Source: Pseudomonadota bacterium (GTDB lineage Bacteria; Pseudomonadota; Gammaproteobacteria; Burkholderiales; Casimicrobiaceae). From it: a DNA stretch of 58,251 nt. Positions within the stretch are counted from its first letter, which is position 1. Each line of letters starts with the position of its first letter. The position numbers were made by a program, and so were the translations under genes. A model generated the notes under the pieces. It was not told the origin of the DNA. It ran no database searches and saw only the letters and a list, made by a program, of their open reading frames with translations. This document shows positions 49,083 through 57,774 of the stretch, in pieces. The stretch is taken from positions 40,073-98,323 of the forward strand of contig JAFEDD010000003.1 of assembly GCA_018241765.1 (NCBI GenBank), in the 5' to 3' direction.

Positions 49083-49268
49083 TCAGTTCGCTTCGGTCGG
49101 TGGTGTCGCGTCGTAGTCCGGTGGCCCCGCGTGTGCAACGCGGTATTCATCGTTGGCCCAGGCGCCGAGGTCGAGCGTCTTGCAGCGTTGCGAACAAAAC
49201 GGCCGGAACGGGCTGTCGGCCCCCCAAGGCACGGCCGTTTGGCAGCGAGGACAGGCTACCGTCTTCAT
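49083..49268 (-). CDS. yacG: YacG, DNA gyrase inhibitor
   Basis: A 61-residue zinc protein: C6/C9 and C25/C29, with the typical [20 protein letters not shown] stretch. It binds and inhibits gyrase in E. coli. It follows zapD, as in many beta- and gammaproteobacteria. The ATG at 49268 gives the expected N-terminus. Confidence 0.93.
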   Translation of the reverse strand: MKTVACPRCQTAVPWGADSPFRPFCSQRCKTLDLGAWANDEYRVAHAGPPDYDATPPTEAN

Positions 49269-49308
49269 TGATACCAACGCGTTGCGACGTGGCGGCTCCG
49301 ACGTGTGT

Positions 49309-50100
49309 TCATAGCGTACACAGTGCCAGCCGGAACGGAATGCTGCGCCCCGTGGCGCTGGCGCGGCCACTGGGTTGCGAATGCCCTCCGTGATCGAGGA
49401 AGCGGACATTGACCGTGTACTTGTTCGCACTCACCTCAGGCACGACACCAAGGTGAGCGCCAACCGTAACGCGCGCCAGCAAGGGGGGGCGAGCACTGGT
49501 CAGGGCGCGATGAAAGTTGCCGTGTGGTGCGATCTCTGTCGTTGTCTGTCCCGTTTCGCGCAACAGGCGCAGCACCAACAGCACCGCTTCCTCCAGTGGC
49601 GTCAGCGGGTCGAGCCAGCGCTGCAAGCCATCGCGGCGCTCGTGCTCCGCTTGTTCGAGCCAGCTTTGCAGCATCGGCAGTTCGAAGGCACAGGCGCCAC
49701 CGGGGCTCGTCGCTCGTTGGCGCACCGTCTGCAACCACTCGCTCTCGCGAAGATGCGCCCCGATCTTCCCGATCTGAGCATGCAAGTCATGGATGACTGC
49801 GTCCATGTCGGCAAGGAATTCGGTCAGCGCTTCGCGCGCCACGTCGGGGTGGTCGAGTTGCGCATTCCAGATCGTGCGCTGGCGATCGAGTTCCTGCAGC
49901 AAGTCGCTTTTCAGGTCGTTGCGACTGGTCGTGTCGACGATGTCGAAGAGCGTCAACAGAGCGGTTCGATGGTCGATCGCATCGTGGCGCGTGATGAGTG
50001 CGCGTGCACGCGAGAAGAGTTCCTCGAGTCGCAGCCACGTCCGCACCCGCTCGCTGAGTGGGCATTCGAAGGTGAGCGTAGAGACGGTCGGATCGCTCAC
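49309..50100 (-). CDS. zapD: ZapD, FtsZ-associated cell division protein
   Basis: A 263-residue protein of the ZapD (DUF1342) family: [20 protein letters not shown] at the start and [10 protein letters not shown] with [12 protein letters not shown] near the end. In E. coli it cross-links FtsZ filaments at midcell. The GTG start (50100) overlaps the coaE stop by four bases. Confidence 0.92.
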   Translation of the reverse strand: MSDPTVSTLTFECPLSERVRTWLRLEELFSRARALITRHDAIDHRTALLTLFDIVDTTSRNDLKSDLLQELDRQRTIWNAQLDHPDVAREALTEFLADMDAVIHDLHAQIGKIGAHLRESEWLQTVRQRATSPGGACAFELPMLQSWLEQAEHERRDGLQRWLDPLTPLEEAVLLVLRLLRETGQTTTEIAPHGNFHRALTSARPPLLARVTVGAHLGVVPEVSANKYTVNVRFLDHGGHSQPSGRASATGRSIPFRLALCTL

Positions 50101-50765
50101 GTGTGCCCCTCGTCGAACGTACGAAAGCGTCGCTGTGCATTGGCGCAAAAGGTCGCGTGCAGCGGCGTGATTTGCCGACCAAGGTTGTCTGGGTCGCCGT
50201 TGTTGTCGATGATGAATTGGGTGCGGCGCAGGCGATCGCCGCGCGGCATCTGTGCCGCGATGATTTGGCGCACGGCTTCGGGCGCGATGCCACGCGTGCT
50301 GCTGACGCGCGCGACCTGTGTGGCCTCGTCCACGTCCACGACGACGGCGCAGTCGATGCGTGCGACGTGGCCTGCCGCCTCGAACAGCAGCGGCACCATG
50401 TGCACGACGTAGGGTGCCGCCCGCGCGGCAGCGCTTTCCAGCGCGCGTTCGCTGGCGCTGCGCACCAGCGGATGCACGATCGCTTCGAGCCGGCGACGCT
50501 GAACGGGGTCGGCGAACACCTGCTCGCGCAGCTTCGCGCGATCGAGAGCACCTGCCTGAACGGTGCCGGGGAACGCCCGGTCGATTGCCGCGATGGCAAC
50601 GCCGTGTGGTGCGGTGACTTCGTGCGCCAGTGCATCGGCGTCGATGACGAACGCGCCGAGAGCGGCAAAGTGTGTGGCGGCACTCGACTTTCCGGAGCCG
50701 ATGCCACCCGTGAGACCGACGACGAACGGGCGAGCCTCGTCCCTTGCGGAGCGCGTCAGATCCAT
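50097..50765 (-). CDS. coaE: CoaE, dephospho-CoA kinase
   Basis: A 222-residue P-loop kinase for the last step of CoA synthesis. The Walker A GLTGGIGSGKSS (17-28), FVIDADALAHEV and the LID-type region are present. It overlaps both neighbours, pilD by ten bases and zapD by four. Confidence 0.95.
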   Translation of the reverse strand: MDLTRSARDEARPFVVGLTGGIGSGKSSAATHFAALGAFVIDADALAHEVTAPHGVAIAAIDRAFPGTVQAGALDRAKLREQVFADPVQRRRLEAIVHPLVRSASERALESAAARAAPYVVHMVPLLFEAAGHVARIDCAVVVDVDEATQVARVSSTRGIAPEAVRQIIAAQMPRGDRLRRTQFIIDNNGDPDNLGRQITPLHATFCANAQRRFRTFDEGHT

Positions 50766-51598
50766 TGGCGCAACTGGGGACCGAAGAACAGCGTGATGAC
50801 GCCGGCGATGGCCAGATACGGGCCGAAGGCGATCGCGGTGTGCCGCCCCTTGCGCTGCACGACGAGGATCGCGATGCCGAGGATCGCGCCGACCACGGAG
50901 GACACGAGCAGCAACAGCGGCAGCGCTTGCCATCCGAACCACGCTCCGAGCGCAGCGAGGAGCTTGAAGTCGCCGTATCCCATGCCCTCGCGGCCGGTGA
51001 CGAGTTTGAACAGCCAGTACACGCTCCAGAGCACGAGGTAGCCGGCCGCTGCGCCGATCACGGCGTCCGGCAAGCGGGCGAACATGGCACCAAGGTTCAC
51101 GAGCAGGCCGAGCCAGAGCAACGGCAACGTCAACTGATCGGGCAGCAGTTGCGTGTCGAGATCGATGCCTGTCAGCGCCACCAGAGTGGCGCAGAACGCC
51201 ATGGCGGCGATGGCCGCCGCACCGGGCCCGAATTGCCAGGCGCAGCCGACGAAAAGCGCCGCAGTCAGGGCCTCGATGAGCGGGTAACGAATCGCGATGG
51301 TGCCGCGACAGGCGCTGCAACGCCCGCGCAACGCAAGCCACGAGATGATCGGAATGTTCTCGAAGGCGCCGATCGCGTGGCCGCAATGAGGGCAGCGCGA
51401 GCGCGGCACCAGCAGATTGAAGCGCTCCCGCTGCGCTGGCTCCTTGTCCTGCGCGTCGGCAAGTTCGTCCTGCCATGCATGCTCCATCATGATGGGCAGG
51501 CGATGAATGACGACGTTGAGAAAGCTGCCGACCAGCGCGCCCAGCACGCCCGCGGCGCACAGGAACAAGATCGGTTGCTGCGTGAACAGTTCCTGCAA
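50756..51598 (-). CDS. pilD: PilD, type IV prepilin peptidase
   Basis: A 280-residue membrane protease and N-methylase. Four cysteines (RCPHCGHA and RCSACRG) form the zinc loop, and the two catalytic aspartates lie in TGIDLDTQLLPD and GMGYGDFK. It processes prepilins of the type IV pilus made by the PilB and PilC proteins of the same cluster. Confidence 0.95.
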   Translation of the reverse strand: MQELFTQQPILFLCAAGVLGALVGSFLNVVIHRLPIMMEHAWQDELADAQDKEPAQRERFNLLVPRSRCPHCGHAIGAFENIPIISWLALRGRCSACRGTIAIRYPLIEALTAALFVGCAWQFGPGAAAIAAMAFCATLVALTGIDLDTQLLPDQLTLPLLWLGLLVNLGAMFARLPDAVIGAAAGYLVLWSVYWLFKLVTGREGMGYGDFKLLAALGAWFGWQALPLLLLVSSVVGAILGIAILVVQRKGRHTAIAFGPYLAIAGVITLFFGPQLRQWI

Positions 51599-51613
51599 GC
51601 GTTCGCCCCGAAG

Positions 51614-52861
51614 CTATACGACCTGGCCCAGCTTGAAGATGGGCAGATACATGGCGACGACGATCGTTCCGATGACGACACCCAGAAAGACGATCATGAT
51701 CGGCTCGATCAGCGAGGAGAGAGCGCTGACCGCGTCGTCGACTTCCCGCTCGTAGAAGTCGGCGACTTTCGACAGCATGCTGTCGAGCGCACCGGTTTCC
51801 TCGCCGATGCGCGTCATCTGCAGCGCCATCGTCGGAAATACTGCGGTGTCCTCCATCGCCACGGTGAGCGCGGTGCCGGTGGATACATTGTTCTGGATGC
51901 GCTTCGTGGCGTCGGCGAAGACCTGATTGCCTGACGCGCCACCAACGGCCGTCAACGCATCCACCAGCGGGACACCCGCGGCGAACATGGTCGCCAACGT
52001 CCGTGTCCAGCGCGCCACGGCCGCCTTTTCCAGAATTTCGCCGAGCACCGGAAGTTTGAGGGAAATGCGATCCACCCACCGCTTGATGCCCGGGAAGCGT
52101 TTCCAGAGGTACGCCAGCAGCATGAACGCGGCAACGGGAACCAGCACGACGATGTACCAGAACTGCACGAACCAGTCGGACATCGCGACCACGACGTTGG
52201 TCAGCCAAGGCAAATCGGCGCCGAAACTGGAGAACACCTGCTTGAACGAAGGAATCACGAACCACATGATGATGGAGACGACCACCACCGCGATGACGAT
52301 GACGATCGCGGGATAGAAGAGCGCGCTTTTGATCTTGCCCTTCAGGGCGAGAATCTTTTCCTTGTAGGTTGCGAGTCGATCGAGGATGGAGTCGAGAATA
52401 CCGGCTTGCTCGCCGGCGCCAACCAGGTTGCAGTAGAGCTCGTCGAACTGCACCGGATGCCGCCGGAACGATGTCGACAACGAGTTGCCGGACTCGATGT
52501 CAGCCTTCACTTCGAGCAGCAGGCGTGAAAGGCGGTTGTTGCCGGTGCTGCGTGCTGCAATGTCGAACGCCTGCAGCAGCGGCACGCCGGCCCGCGTCAT
52601 GGTCGCCAGTTGCCGCGTGAAGAGCGCGATCTCCTTCTCCTTGACGCTGCCTCCGCCTTTGAACGATTGCTTCTTGATCTTGTCGACCTTGAAGCCTTGA
52701 CGGCGCAGCGCGTTGGAGACGACGGCCTCCGATGCGGCGCGCATCTCGCCGCGCACCTTCTTGCCGGCGCGATCGGTGCCTTCCCACGTATACAGGTTGG
52801 CCTTAACTTCCGAGCGCGTCGGGCGGACATTCCGGGCCGGGGTTTGCGCGGCGGCTGCCAT
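51614..52861 (-). CDS. pilC: PilC, type IV pilus inner-membrane platform protein
   Basis: A 415-residue inner-membrane protein with paired GspF-type domains: FTRQLATMTRAGVPLLQAFD in the first and ATMFAAGVPLVDALTAVGG in the second, with three membrane helices. It acts as the base on which PilB assembles the pilus. It lies between pilB (43 bases upstream) and pilD. Confidence 0.95.
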   Translation of the reverse strand: MAAAAQTPARNVRPTRSEVKANLYTWEGTDRAGKKVRGEMRAASEAVVSNALRRQGFKVDKIKKQSFKGGGSVKEKEIALFTRQLATMTRAGVPLLQAFDIAARSTGNNRLSRLLLEVKADIESGNSLSTSFRRHPVQFDELYCNLVGAGEQAGILDSILDRLATYKEKILALKGKIKSALFYPAIVIVIAVVVVSIIMWFVIPSFKQVFSSFGADLPWLTNVVVAMSDWFVQFWYIVVLVPVAAFMLLAYLWKRFPGIKRWVDRISLKLPVLGEILEKAAVARWTRTLATMFAAGVPLVDALTAVGGASGNQVFADATKRIQNNVSTGTALTVAMEDTAVFPTMALQMTRIGEETGALDSMLSKVADFYEREVDDAVSALSSLIEPIMIVFLGVVIGTIVVAMYLPIFKLGQVV

Positions 52862-52904
52862 AAATCAGTTCCTCTTCATCGTTGCTCGGGCACGGTTCGC
52901 TCGA

Positions 52905-54620
52905 TCAGGCATTGGTGACTGCCTCGATCTCCTCCAGCGATGTGATGCCCTGTTTCACTTTGAGCAGTCCGGATTCTCGCAGGTTGCGTACCCCTTCGCG
53001 TTTGGCCTGCGCGGCAATGTCAAGCGTGTTGCCATTGCTCATGATGATCCGTTGCGTCTCTTCACTGATCGGCATGACTTCATAGATGCCGACCCGTCCC
53101 TTGTATCCCGAGCCTTTGCAGATATCGCACCCGACCGGTCGGTAGGGTGCCCAGGTGCCGTCGATGTCAGACTCTTTGAAGCCAGCCGTGAGCAGCACTT
53201 CGACGGGAATGTCGGCGGGTTGCTTGCATGCGACACAAAGCCTTCGCGCAAGGCGCTGCGCCGTGATCAGCAGCACGCTCGAGGCGATGTTGAACGCGGC
53301 GACCCCCATGTTCGAGAGTCGTACCAGAGTCGCGGGTGCGTCATTGGTGTGCAGCGTCGACAGCACGAGGTGCCCCGTCTGCGCCGCTTTGATCGCGATC
53401 TCCGCCGTCTCGAGATCACGAATCTCACCCACCATGATGATGTCAGGGTCCTGCCGCAGGAAGGACTTCAGCGCCGCAGCGAAGGTGAGGCCGGCCTTGT
53501 CGTTGACGTTGACCTGGTTGACGCCGGGCAGGTTGATCTCGGCAGGATCTTCCGCGGTCGAGATGTTGATGCCCGGCTTGTTGAGCAACCCCAGGCAGGT
53601 GTAGAGCGAAATCGTCTTGCCGGACCCCGTCGGGCCGGTGACGAGAATCATGCCGTAGGGGCGGCCGATCGCGGCGAGCAACGCCTCTTTCTGGTCGGGA
53701 TCGTAGCCGAGAGCGTCGATGCCGAGCATGGCGTTCGACGAGTCGAGAATACGCATCACGATCTTCTCGCCATAGAGCGTCGGCAGGGTGCTGACACGGA
53801 AGTCAATCGACCGGTTCTTGGTCAATTGCAGCTTCATGCGACCGTCCTGCGGGATGCGTTTCTCCGAAATGTCGAGTTTCGAGATCACCTTGATGCGCGA
53901 GGCGATCTTGTCCTTGATCACCAGGGGCGGTTTGGCCACTTCCACCAAAACCCCATCGAGACGGTAGCGGATGCGATAGAACTTCTCGTAGGGCTCGAAG
54001 TGGATGTCGGAGACGCTCGAGTTGATGGCGTCGATCAGGATTTTCTGGATATAGCGGACAACCGGCGCGTCGTCGACGTCTCCGCTTTCTTCTTCCTGTG
54101 GCTGCCCGTCGTCAGCCTTGATGTCGAGGTCGATATCGTCGCCGACATCGAGCGAGGCGAGGGTCTTGTCGTTGCGTTCCGCAACGGTTGCGATGGCTCG
54201 TGCGAGCTTGTCGTCCTCGACGACGATCGGCTCGGCGATCAGGCTGGTCTTGAAGCGGAACTCTTCCAGCGCCTGCAGGTTGGTCGGGTCGGATACCGCG
54301 ACGAACAGTCGGTTGCCACGCTTGTGCAGCGGCAGCGCCCGACGCGCGGCGATGAGCTTGACGTCGATCCAATCCTGATGAATGGTCGTCGTGTCGAACG
54401 CCGAGAGATCGAAGAGCGGCACCCCGAAGGTGTGCGCCGCGAACTCCGCGAGCTTGGTGGCGGTAATCCGCTTTGAACTGATCAATTCCTCGACAAAACT
54501 GACCGAGGTTGCGTTGGCGTGCGTTTGCACCTGCTCGGCGTCTTGCTGGCGCAGCAGGTCGTGTTGGACGAGCGCGCGCCCAAGCCCGGACAGCAATATG
54601 GAGGCGGACGAAGTAGCCAC
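52905..54620 (-). CDS. pilB: PilB, type IV pilus assembly ATPase
   Basis: A 571-residue ATPase with an N-terminal MshEN domain and a catalytic part: Walker A GPTGSGKTISLYTCL, FLRQDPDIIMVGEIRD (Asp box) and TGHLVLSTLHTNDA (His box). The zinc-binding cysteines are in CVACKQ and GCDICKGSGYKG. It powers pilus extension. It is divergent from ffh. The pilin gene and PilT are outside the window. Confidence 0.95.
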   Translation of the reverse strand: MATSSASILLSGLGRALVQHDLLRQQDAEQVQTHANATSVSFVEELISSKRITATKLAEFAAHTFGVPLFDLSAFDTTTIHQDWIDVKLIAARRALPLHKRGNRLFVAVSDPTNLQALEEFRFKTSLIAEPIVVEDDKLARAIATVAERNDKTLASLDVGDDIDLDIKADDGQPQEEESGDVDDAPVVRYIQKILIDAINSSVSDIHFEPYEKFYRIRYRLDGVLVEVAKPPLVIKDKIASRIKVISKLDISEKRIPQDGRMKLQLTKNRSIDFRVSTLPTLYGEKIVMRILDSSNAMLGIDALGYDPDQKEALLAAIGRPYGMILVTGPTGSGKTISLYTCLGLLNKPGINISTAEDPAEINLPGVNQVNVNDKAGLTFAAALKSFLRQDPDIIMVGEIRDLETAEIAIKAAQTGHLVLSTLHTNDAPATLVRLSNMGVAAFNIASSVLLITAQRLARRLCVACKQPADIPVEVLLTAGFKESDIDGTWAPYRPVGCDICKGSGYKGRVGIYEVMPISEETQRIIMSNGNTLDIAAQAKREGVRNLRESGLLKVKQGITSLEEIEAVTNA

Positions 54621-54737
54621 GGGTCAACGCAAATTCAGGTAAGTTCGTCAGTGTGCCGCGCAAGCACTTGGTTGTAAAGAGGATTTTGCCCTATTGTGGG
54701 GCGACTGTCGCAAAACGCCTCGGTTCCGAGGGTTGCC

Positions 54738-54743
54738 TAAAAT
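54738..54743 (+). promoter_or_regulatory. possible ffh -10 box
   Basis: TAAAAT lies 47 bases before the ffh start in the 164-base pilB-ffh gap. No convincing -35 was identified. Confidence 0.3.
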
Positions 54744-54784
54744 TGCAGGTCAATCACCGTCGGGCCAGCGGCCCGCCCCATGTC

Positions 54785-56182
54785 ATGTCGAATCAGCTCA
54801 CCGAACGCTTTCATCGCTTGGTCAAGACCGTTCGCGGCGAGGCGCGTCTGACCGAGACCAATATTCAGGACGCCCTGCGCGAGGTGCGCCTGGCGCTGAT
54901 CGAAGCCGACGTGGCACTGCCGGTGGTCAAGGCCTTCGTCGAGCGCGTGAAGCTGGCGGCGCTCGGCGCGGAGGTCGCCACGTCGCTGACACCCGGCCAG
55001 GCGTTTGTCGGCATCGTGCACCGCGAGCTGGTCGCTCTCATGAGCCCGCCCCCGGGCCAGGACCCCGCGAAAGCGGGCGGCCTCAACCTTGCCGTCACAC
55101 CGCCGGCGGTGATCCTGCTGGCCGGCCTGCAGGGCGCCGGGAAAACGACGACGGCTGGCAAGCTGGCGCTGAAGCTGCGAACCGAGCAAAAAAAGAAAGT
55201 GCTGCTGGTGCCGTGCGACGTGTACCGCCCGGCCGCCACCGAGCAATTGAAGACGCTGGCGGGGCAGGTCGAGGTGGACTGCTACGCGCCGGAGGCTGCC
55301 GCCAGCACCAACCCGGTGGCGATTGCGGCGCAGGCGATCGACTGGGCGCGGCCGCGCTACTACGACGTGGTGATCGTCGATACCGCGGGTCGTCTTGCCA
55401 TCGATGAGGCGATGATGGCCGAGGCCGCCGCCATCAGCGCGGCGGTCAAGCCGGCCGAAACGCTGTTCGTCGTCGACGCCATGCTCGGCCAGGACGCGGT
55501 CAACACGGCCAAGGCCTTCAATGAACGCTTGACGCTGACCGGCGTCATCCTCACCAAACTCGACGGCGACTCGCGCGGCGGCGCGGCGCTCTCGGTGCGC
55601 GAAATCACGGGCGTGCCGATCAAATTCGCGGGCGTCAGCGAGAAGCTCGACGGCCTGGAAACCTTCCGCGCCGAACAGATGGCCGGCCGCATCCTCGGCA
55701 TGGGCGACGTCGTCTCGCTCGTGGAGGCGACAGCCAAAGCGGTCGACATGGAAGCGGCGCAGAAACTCGCCGCCAAGGTCAAGAGCGGCAAGGGCTTCGA
55801 CCTTGAAGACTTCAAGGCGCAGATCGGACAGATGAAGAAGATGGGCGGCCTCTCGGGCCTGCTCGACAAAATGCCGCTCGAATTGCAGCAGGCGGCCGCC
55901 AGGTCCGGTGGTGTCGACGAAAAGCAGGTCGCGCGCATGGAGGGCATCATCAATTCGATGACGCCGCTGGAGCGGCGAAAGCCGGATCTCATCAAGGCCT
56001 CGCGCAAGCGCCGCATCGCCGCAGGCGCCGGCGTGCATGTGCAAGAGGTCAACCGGCTGCTCAATCAATTCGAGCAGACGCAGACGATGATGAAGAAGTT
56101 TTCTCAGGGCGGCATGGGCAAGCTCATGCGCGGACTGGGCGGTTTGCCTGGCATGAAGGGGCGGATTCCTGGCATGCGCTGA
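54785..56182 (+). CDS. ffh: Ffh, signal recognition particle GTPase
   Basis: A 465-residue SRP54-type protein. The N and G domains include GLQGAGKTTT (114-123) and DTAGRLAIDEAMM; the C-terminal methionine-rich M domain (from about 330) has GGMGKLMRGLGGLPGMKGRI. It binds signal peptides and 4.5S RNA to target membrane proteins. The ATG at 54785 gives the canonical N-terminus. Confidence 0.96.
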   Translation: MSNQLTERFHRLVKTVRGEARLTETNIQDALREVRLALIEADVALPVVKAFVERVKLAALGAEVATSLTPGQAFVGIVHRELVALMSPPPGQDPAKAGGLNLAVTPPAVILLAGLQGAGKTTTAGKLALKLRTEQKKKVLLVPCDVYRPAATEQLKTLAGQVEVDCYAPEAAASTNPVAIAAQAIDWARPRYYDVVIVDTAGRLAIDEAMMAEAAAISAAVKPAETLFVVDAMLGQDAVNTAKAFNERLTLTGVILTKLDGDSRGGAALSVREITGVPIKFAGVSEKLDGLETFRAEQMAGRILGMGDVVSLVEATAKAVDMEAAQKLAAKVKSGKGFDLEDFKAQIGQMKKMGGLSGLLDKMPLELQQAAARSGGVDEKQVARMEGIINSMTPLERRKPDLIKASRKRRIAAGAGVHVQEVNRLLNQFEQTQTMMKKFSQGGMGKLMRGLGGLPGMKGRIPGMR

Positions 56183-56293
56183 CCGGGGTGGATCGCTTAT
56201 TCGTCTACGACTCGTTGCTTATGACGTTTGACGCTACTCGATAGAGGTCGGGCCGCGGGAGACTACCCCGCTACACCGTTGCTCACCACGTTC

Positions 56294-57112
56294 ATGCATC
56301 GTCCCGTCTCGGCTATCCCGCAATCCCACCCACACGCGCGCGCGTTTCCTCCCGGCAAGGTCTACCTGATCGGCGCCGGCCCCGGTGACGTGGATCTGTT
56401 GACACTGAAAGCCGCGCGCTTGATCGAGCAGGCGGAGGTCGTGCTCGTCGATGACTTGGTAGGCGCCGATGTGCTGGCGCTATGCCCCGCCGCCCGCGTG
56501 ATCGCGGTGGGAAAGCGCGGCGGTGCGCGCAGCACGTCCCAACACTTCATCGATCGCCTTCTGGTGCGCGAGGCACGGGCGGGGCGCCGTGTCGTGCGAC
56601 TGAAAGGGGGTGATGTCTCGCTGTTCGGTCGCGCGGCAGAGGAGATCGCCGCGCTTCAGGCCGCAGCGATCGACTTCGAAGTCGTCCCCGGTGTCACGGC
56701 CGGCTTGGCAGCGGCCGCCGCCGCACAATGCTCGCTCACCCATCGCCAACACGCGCATGGGGTCGCCTTCATCACGGCGCAGGGCAGCGACGGGGTCGAC
56801 GTGGCGTGGCCTGCGCTTGCCGCCGTCGCGCGCGATGCGCTGACGCTCGTGGTCTACATGGCGGTGGCGCGCGTCACCGCGTTGCGCGAATCCCTGTTGG
56901 CGGGCGGTTTGCCCGGCCACACTCCGGTACTGGCGGTGGAGAACGCGTCGCGCCCCGATCAGCGAATCGTCGCCACCCATCTGGCCGCCATGGCCGATGA
57001 CTTCGCCGCGCGGCGCCTGCTCAGTCCGGCCGTGTTGCTGATCGGCGGCGCCATGAAGGCGTATGCGAACCCTGTGCTGGCAGCGGCGGCCGCCGCCGAG
57101 GCGACGGGGTGA
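56294..57112 (+). CDS. cobA: uroporphyrinogen-III C-methyltransferase
   Basis: A 272-residue SUMT. The hallmarks are YLIGAGPGDVDLLTLKA, VVRLKGGDVSLFGRAAEE and VPGVTAGLAAAAAAQ. It makes precorrin-2 on the way to siroheme or cobalamin. It lacks the dehydrogenase/ferrochelatase part of CysG; cbiX follows. ATG 56294 is chosen because the domain starts soon after it; an earlier start at 56228 is possible. Confidence 0.93.
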   Translation: MHRPVSAIPQSHPHARAFPPGKVYLIGAGPGDVDLLTLKAARLIEQAEVVLVDDLVGADVLALCPAARVIAVGKRGGARSTSQHFIDRLLVREARAGRRVVRLKGGDVSLFGRAAEEIAALQAAAIDFEVVPGVTAGLAAAAAAQCSLTHRQHAHGVAFITAQGSDGVDVAWPALAAVARDALTLVVYMAVARVTALRESLLAGGLPGHTPVLAVENASRPDQRIVATHLAAMADDFAARRLLSPAVLLIGGAMKAYANPVLAAAAAAEATG

Positions 57113-57200
57113 CCACTTCGGTCGCGCGGAGCAGCGTGAAACGCCGAAACGCGCTACGCTCGCGCCTTCCGCACCGCGGGTGAGCGCAGGGTTTTCGCGA

Positions 57201-57569
57201 GTGAGCAACACGGCCATTCTCTTCATCGCGCACGGGTCGCGCGACGCCAATTGGCGGCGTCCGCTCGACGCCATCGTCGACGATTTCCGTGGCATGCACG
57301 CCGCCAAGCTTGCCGCGCTGGCGTTCCTCGAATTCATGACACCGGACGTCGCGACCGCAGCGCGCGAACTTGTGGCGCAGGGCGCGACGCGCATCCGTGT
57401 CGTCTCGCTGTTTCTCGCCGAAGGTGGGCATATCCGGCGCGACGTCGCGGCGCTGGTCGAGGCCGCGCGCGCCGCGCATCCGGGCGTCGCGTTCAGCGTC
57501 TCTCCGCCGCTGGGCGAAATCGACTCGATCCGCTCGGCGATTTCGAGCTGGGTGGCGACTCAGCTATGA
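57201..57569 (+). CDS. cbiX: short CbiX-type sirohydrochlorin chelatase
   Basis: A 122-residue protein equal to one half of a typical CbiX/SirB: LFIAHGSRDANW carries H11 and AEGGHIRRD carries H77, the two metal-binding histidines. The size fits a CbiX-S-type protein that acts as a homodimer. Its product, sirohydrochlorin with Fe or Co, suits its position after cobA. The start GTG (57201) has no clear Shine-Dalgarno. Confidence 0.88.
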   Translation: MSNTAILFIAHGSRDANWRRPLDAIVDDFRGMHAAKLAALAFLEFMTPDVATAARELVAQGATRIRVVSLFLAEGGHIRRDVAALVEAARAAHPGVAFSVSPPLGEIDSIRSAISSWVATQL

Positions 57570-57634
57570 CTCAGGCGTCGCGCCAGCGCTCGCATGCGCG
57601 GGGCAAACGCCGGCATGGCGCGGCGATGCCCGAC

Positions 57635-57640
57635 TAGAAT
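57635..57640 (+). promoter_or_regulatory. possible tRNA-Ser -10 box
   Basis: TAGAAT lies 10 bases before the tRNA 5' end. The -35 (57612-57617, GGCATG) is weak. Confidence 0.35.
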
Positions 57641-57650
57641 CAAGCGTTCT

Positions 57651-57740
57651 GGAGGCGTGGCCGAGCGGTTTAAGGCACCGGTCTTGAAAACCGGCGATAG
57701 CGCAAGCTATCCGTGAGTTCGAATCTCACCGCCTCCGCCA
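57651..57740 (+). tRNA. tRNA-Ser(UGA)
   Basis: A 90-nt tRNA with encoded CCA. The acceptor stem GGAGGCG pairs with CGCCTCC, the discriminator is G, and the anticodon loop CTTGAAA gives anticodon TGA for UCA and related serine codons. The long variable arm (GATAGCGCAAGCTATC) is typical of serine tRNAs, and the T arm has GTTCGAATC. Confidence 0.97.
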
Positions 57741-57774
57741 AGAACCGCATCCAGATGCGGGTTGCGGCCCGATC
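57741..57774 (+). repeat. decayed half of the palindromic element, next to the tRNA
   Basis: AACCGCATCCAGATGCGGG followed by TTGCGGCCCGAT resembles the left arm of copy 2, with CCGCATCCA identical and most of the rest matching after one insertion and one deletion. No right arm follows. Its position directly at the tRNA 3' end is notable; the match may partly be chance. Confidence 0.4.

Noticed and set aside
50097-54620. The pilB-pilC-pilD-coaE-zapD-yacG order as unusual
   Set aside because: This gene order is widespread in beta- and gammaproteobacteria.
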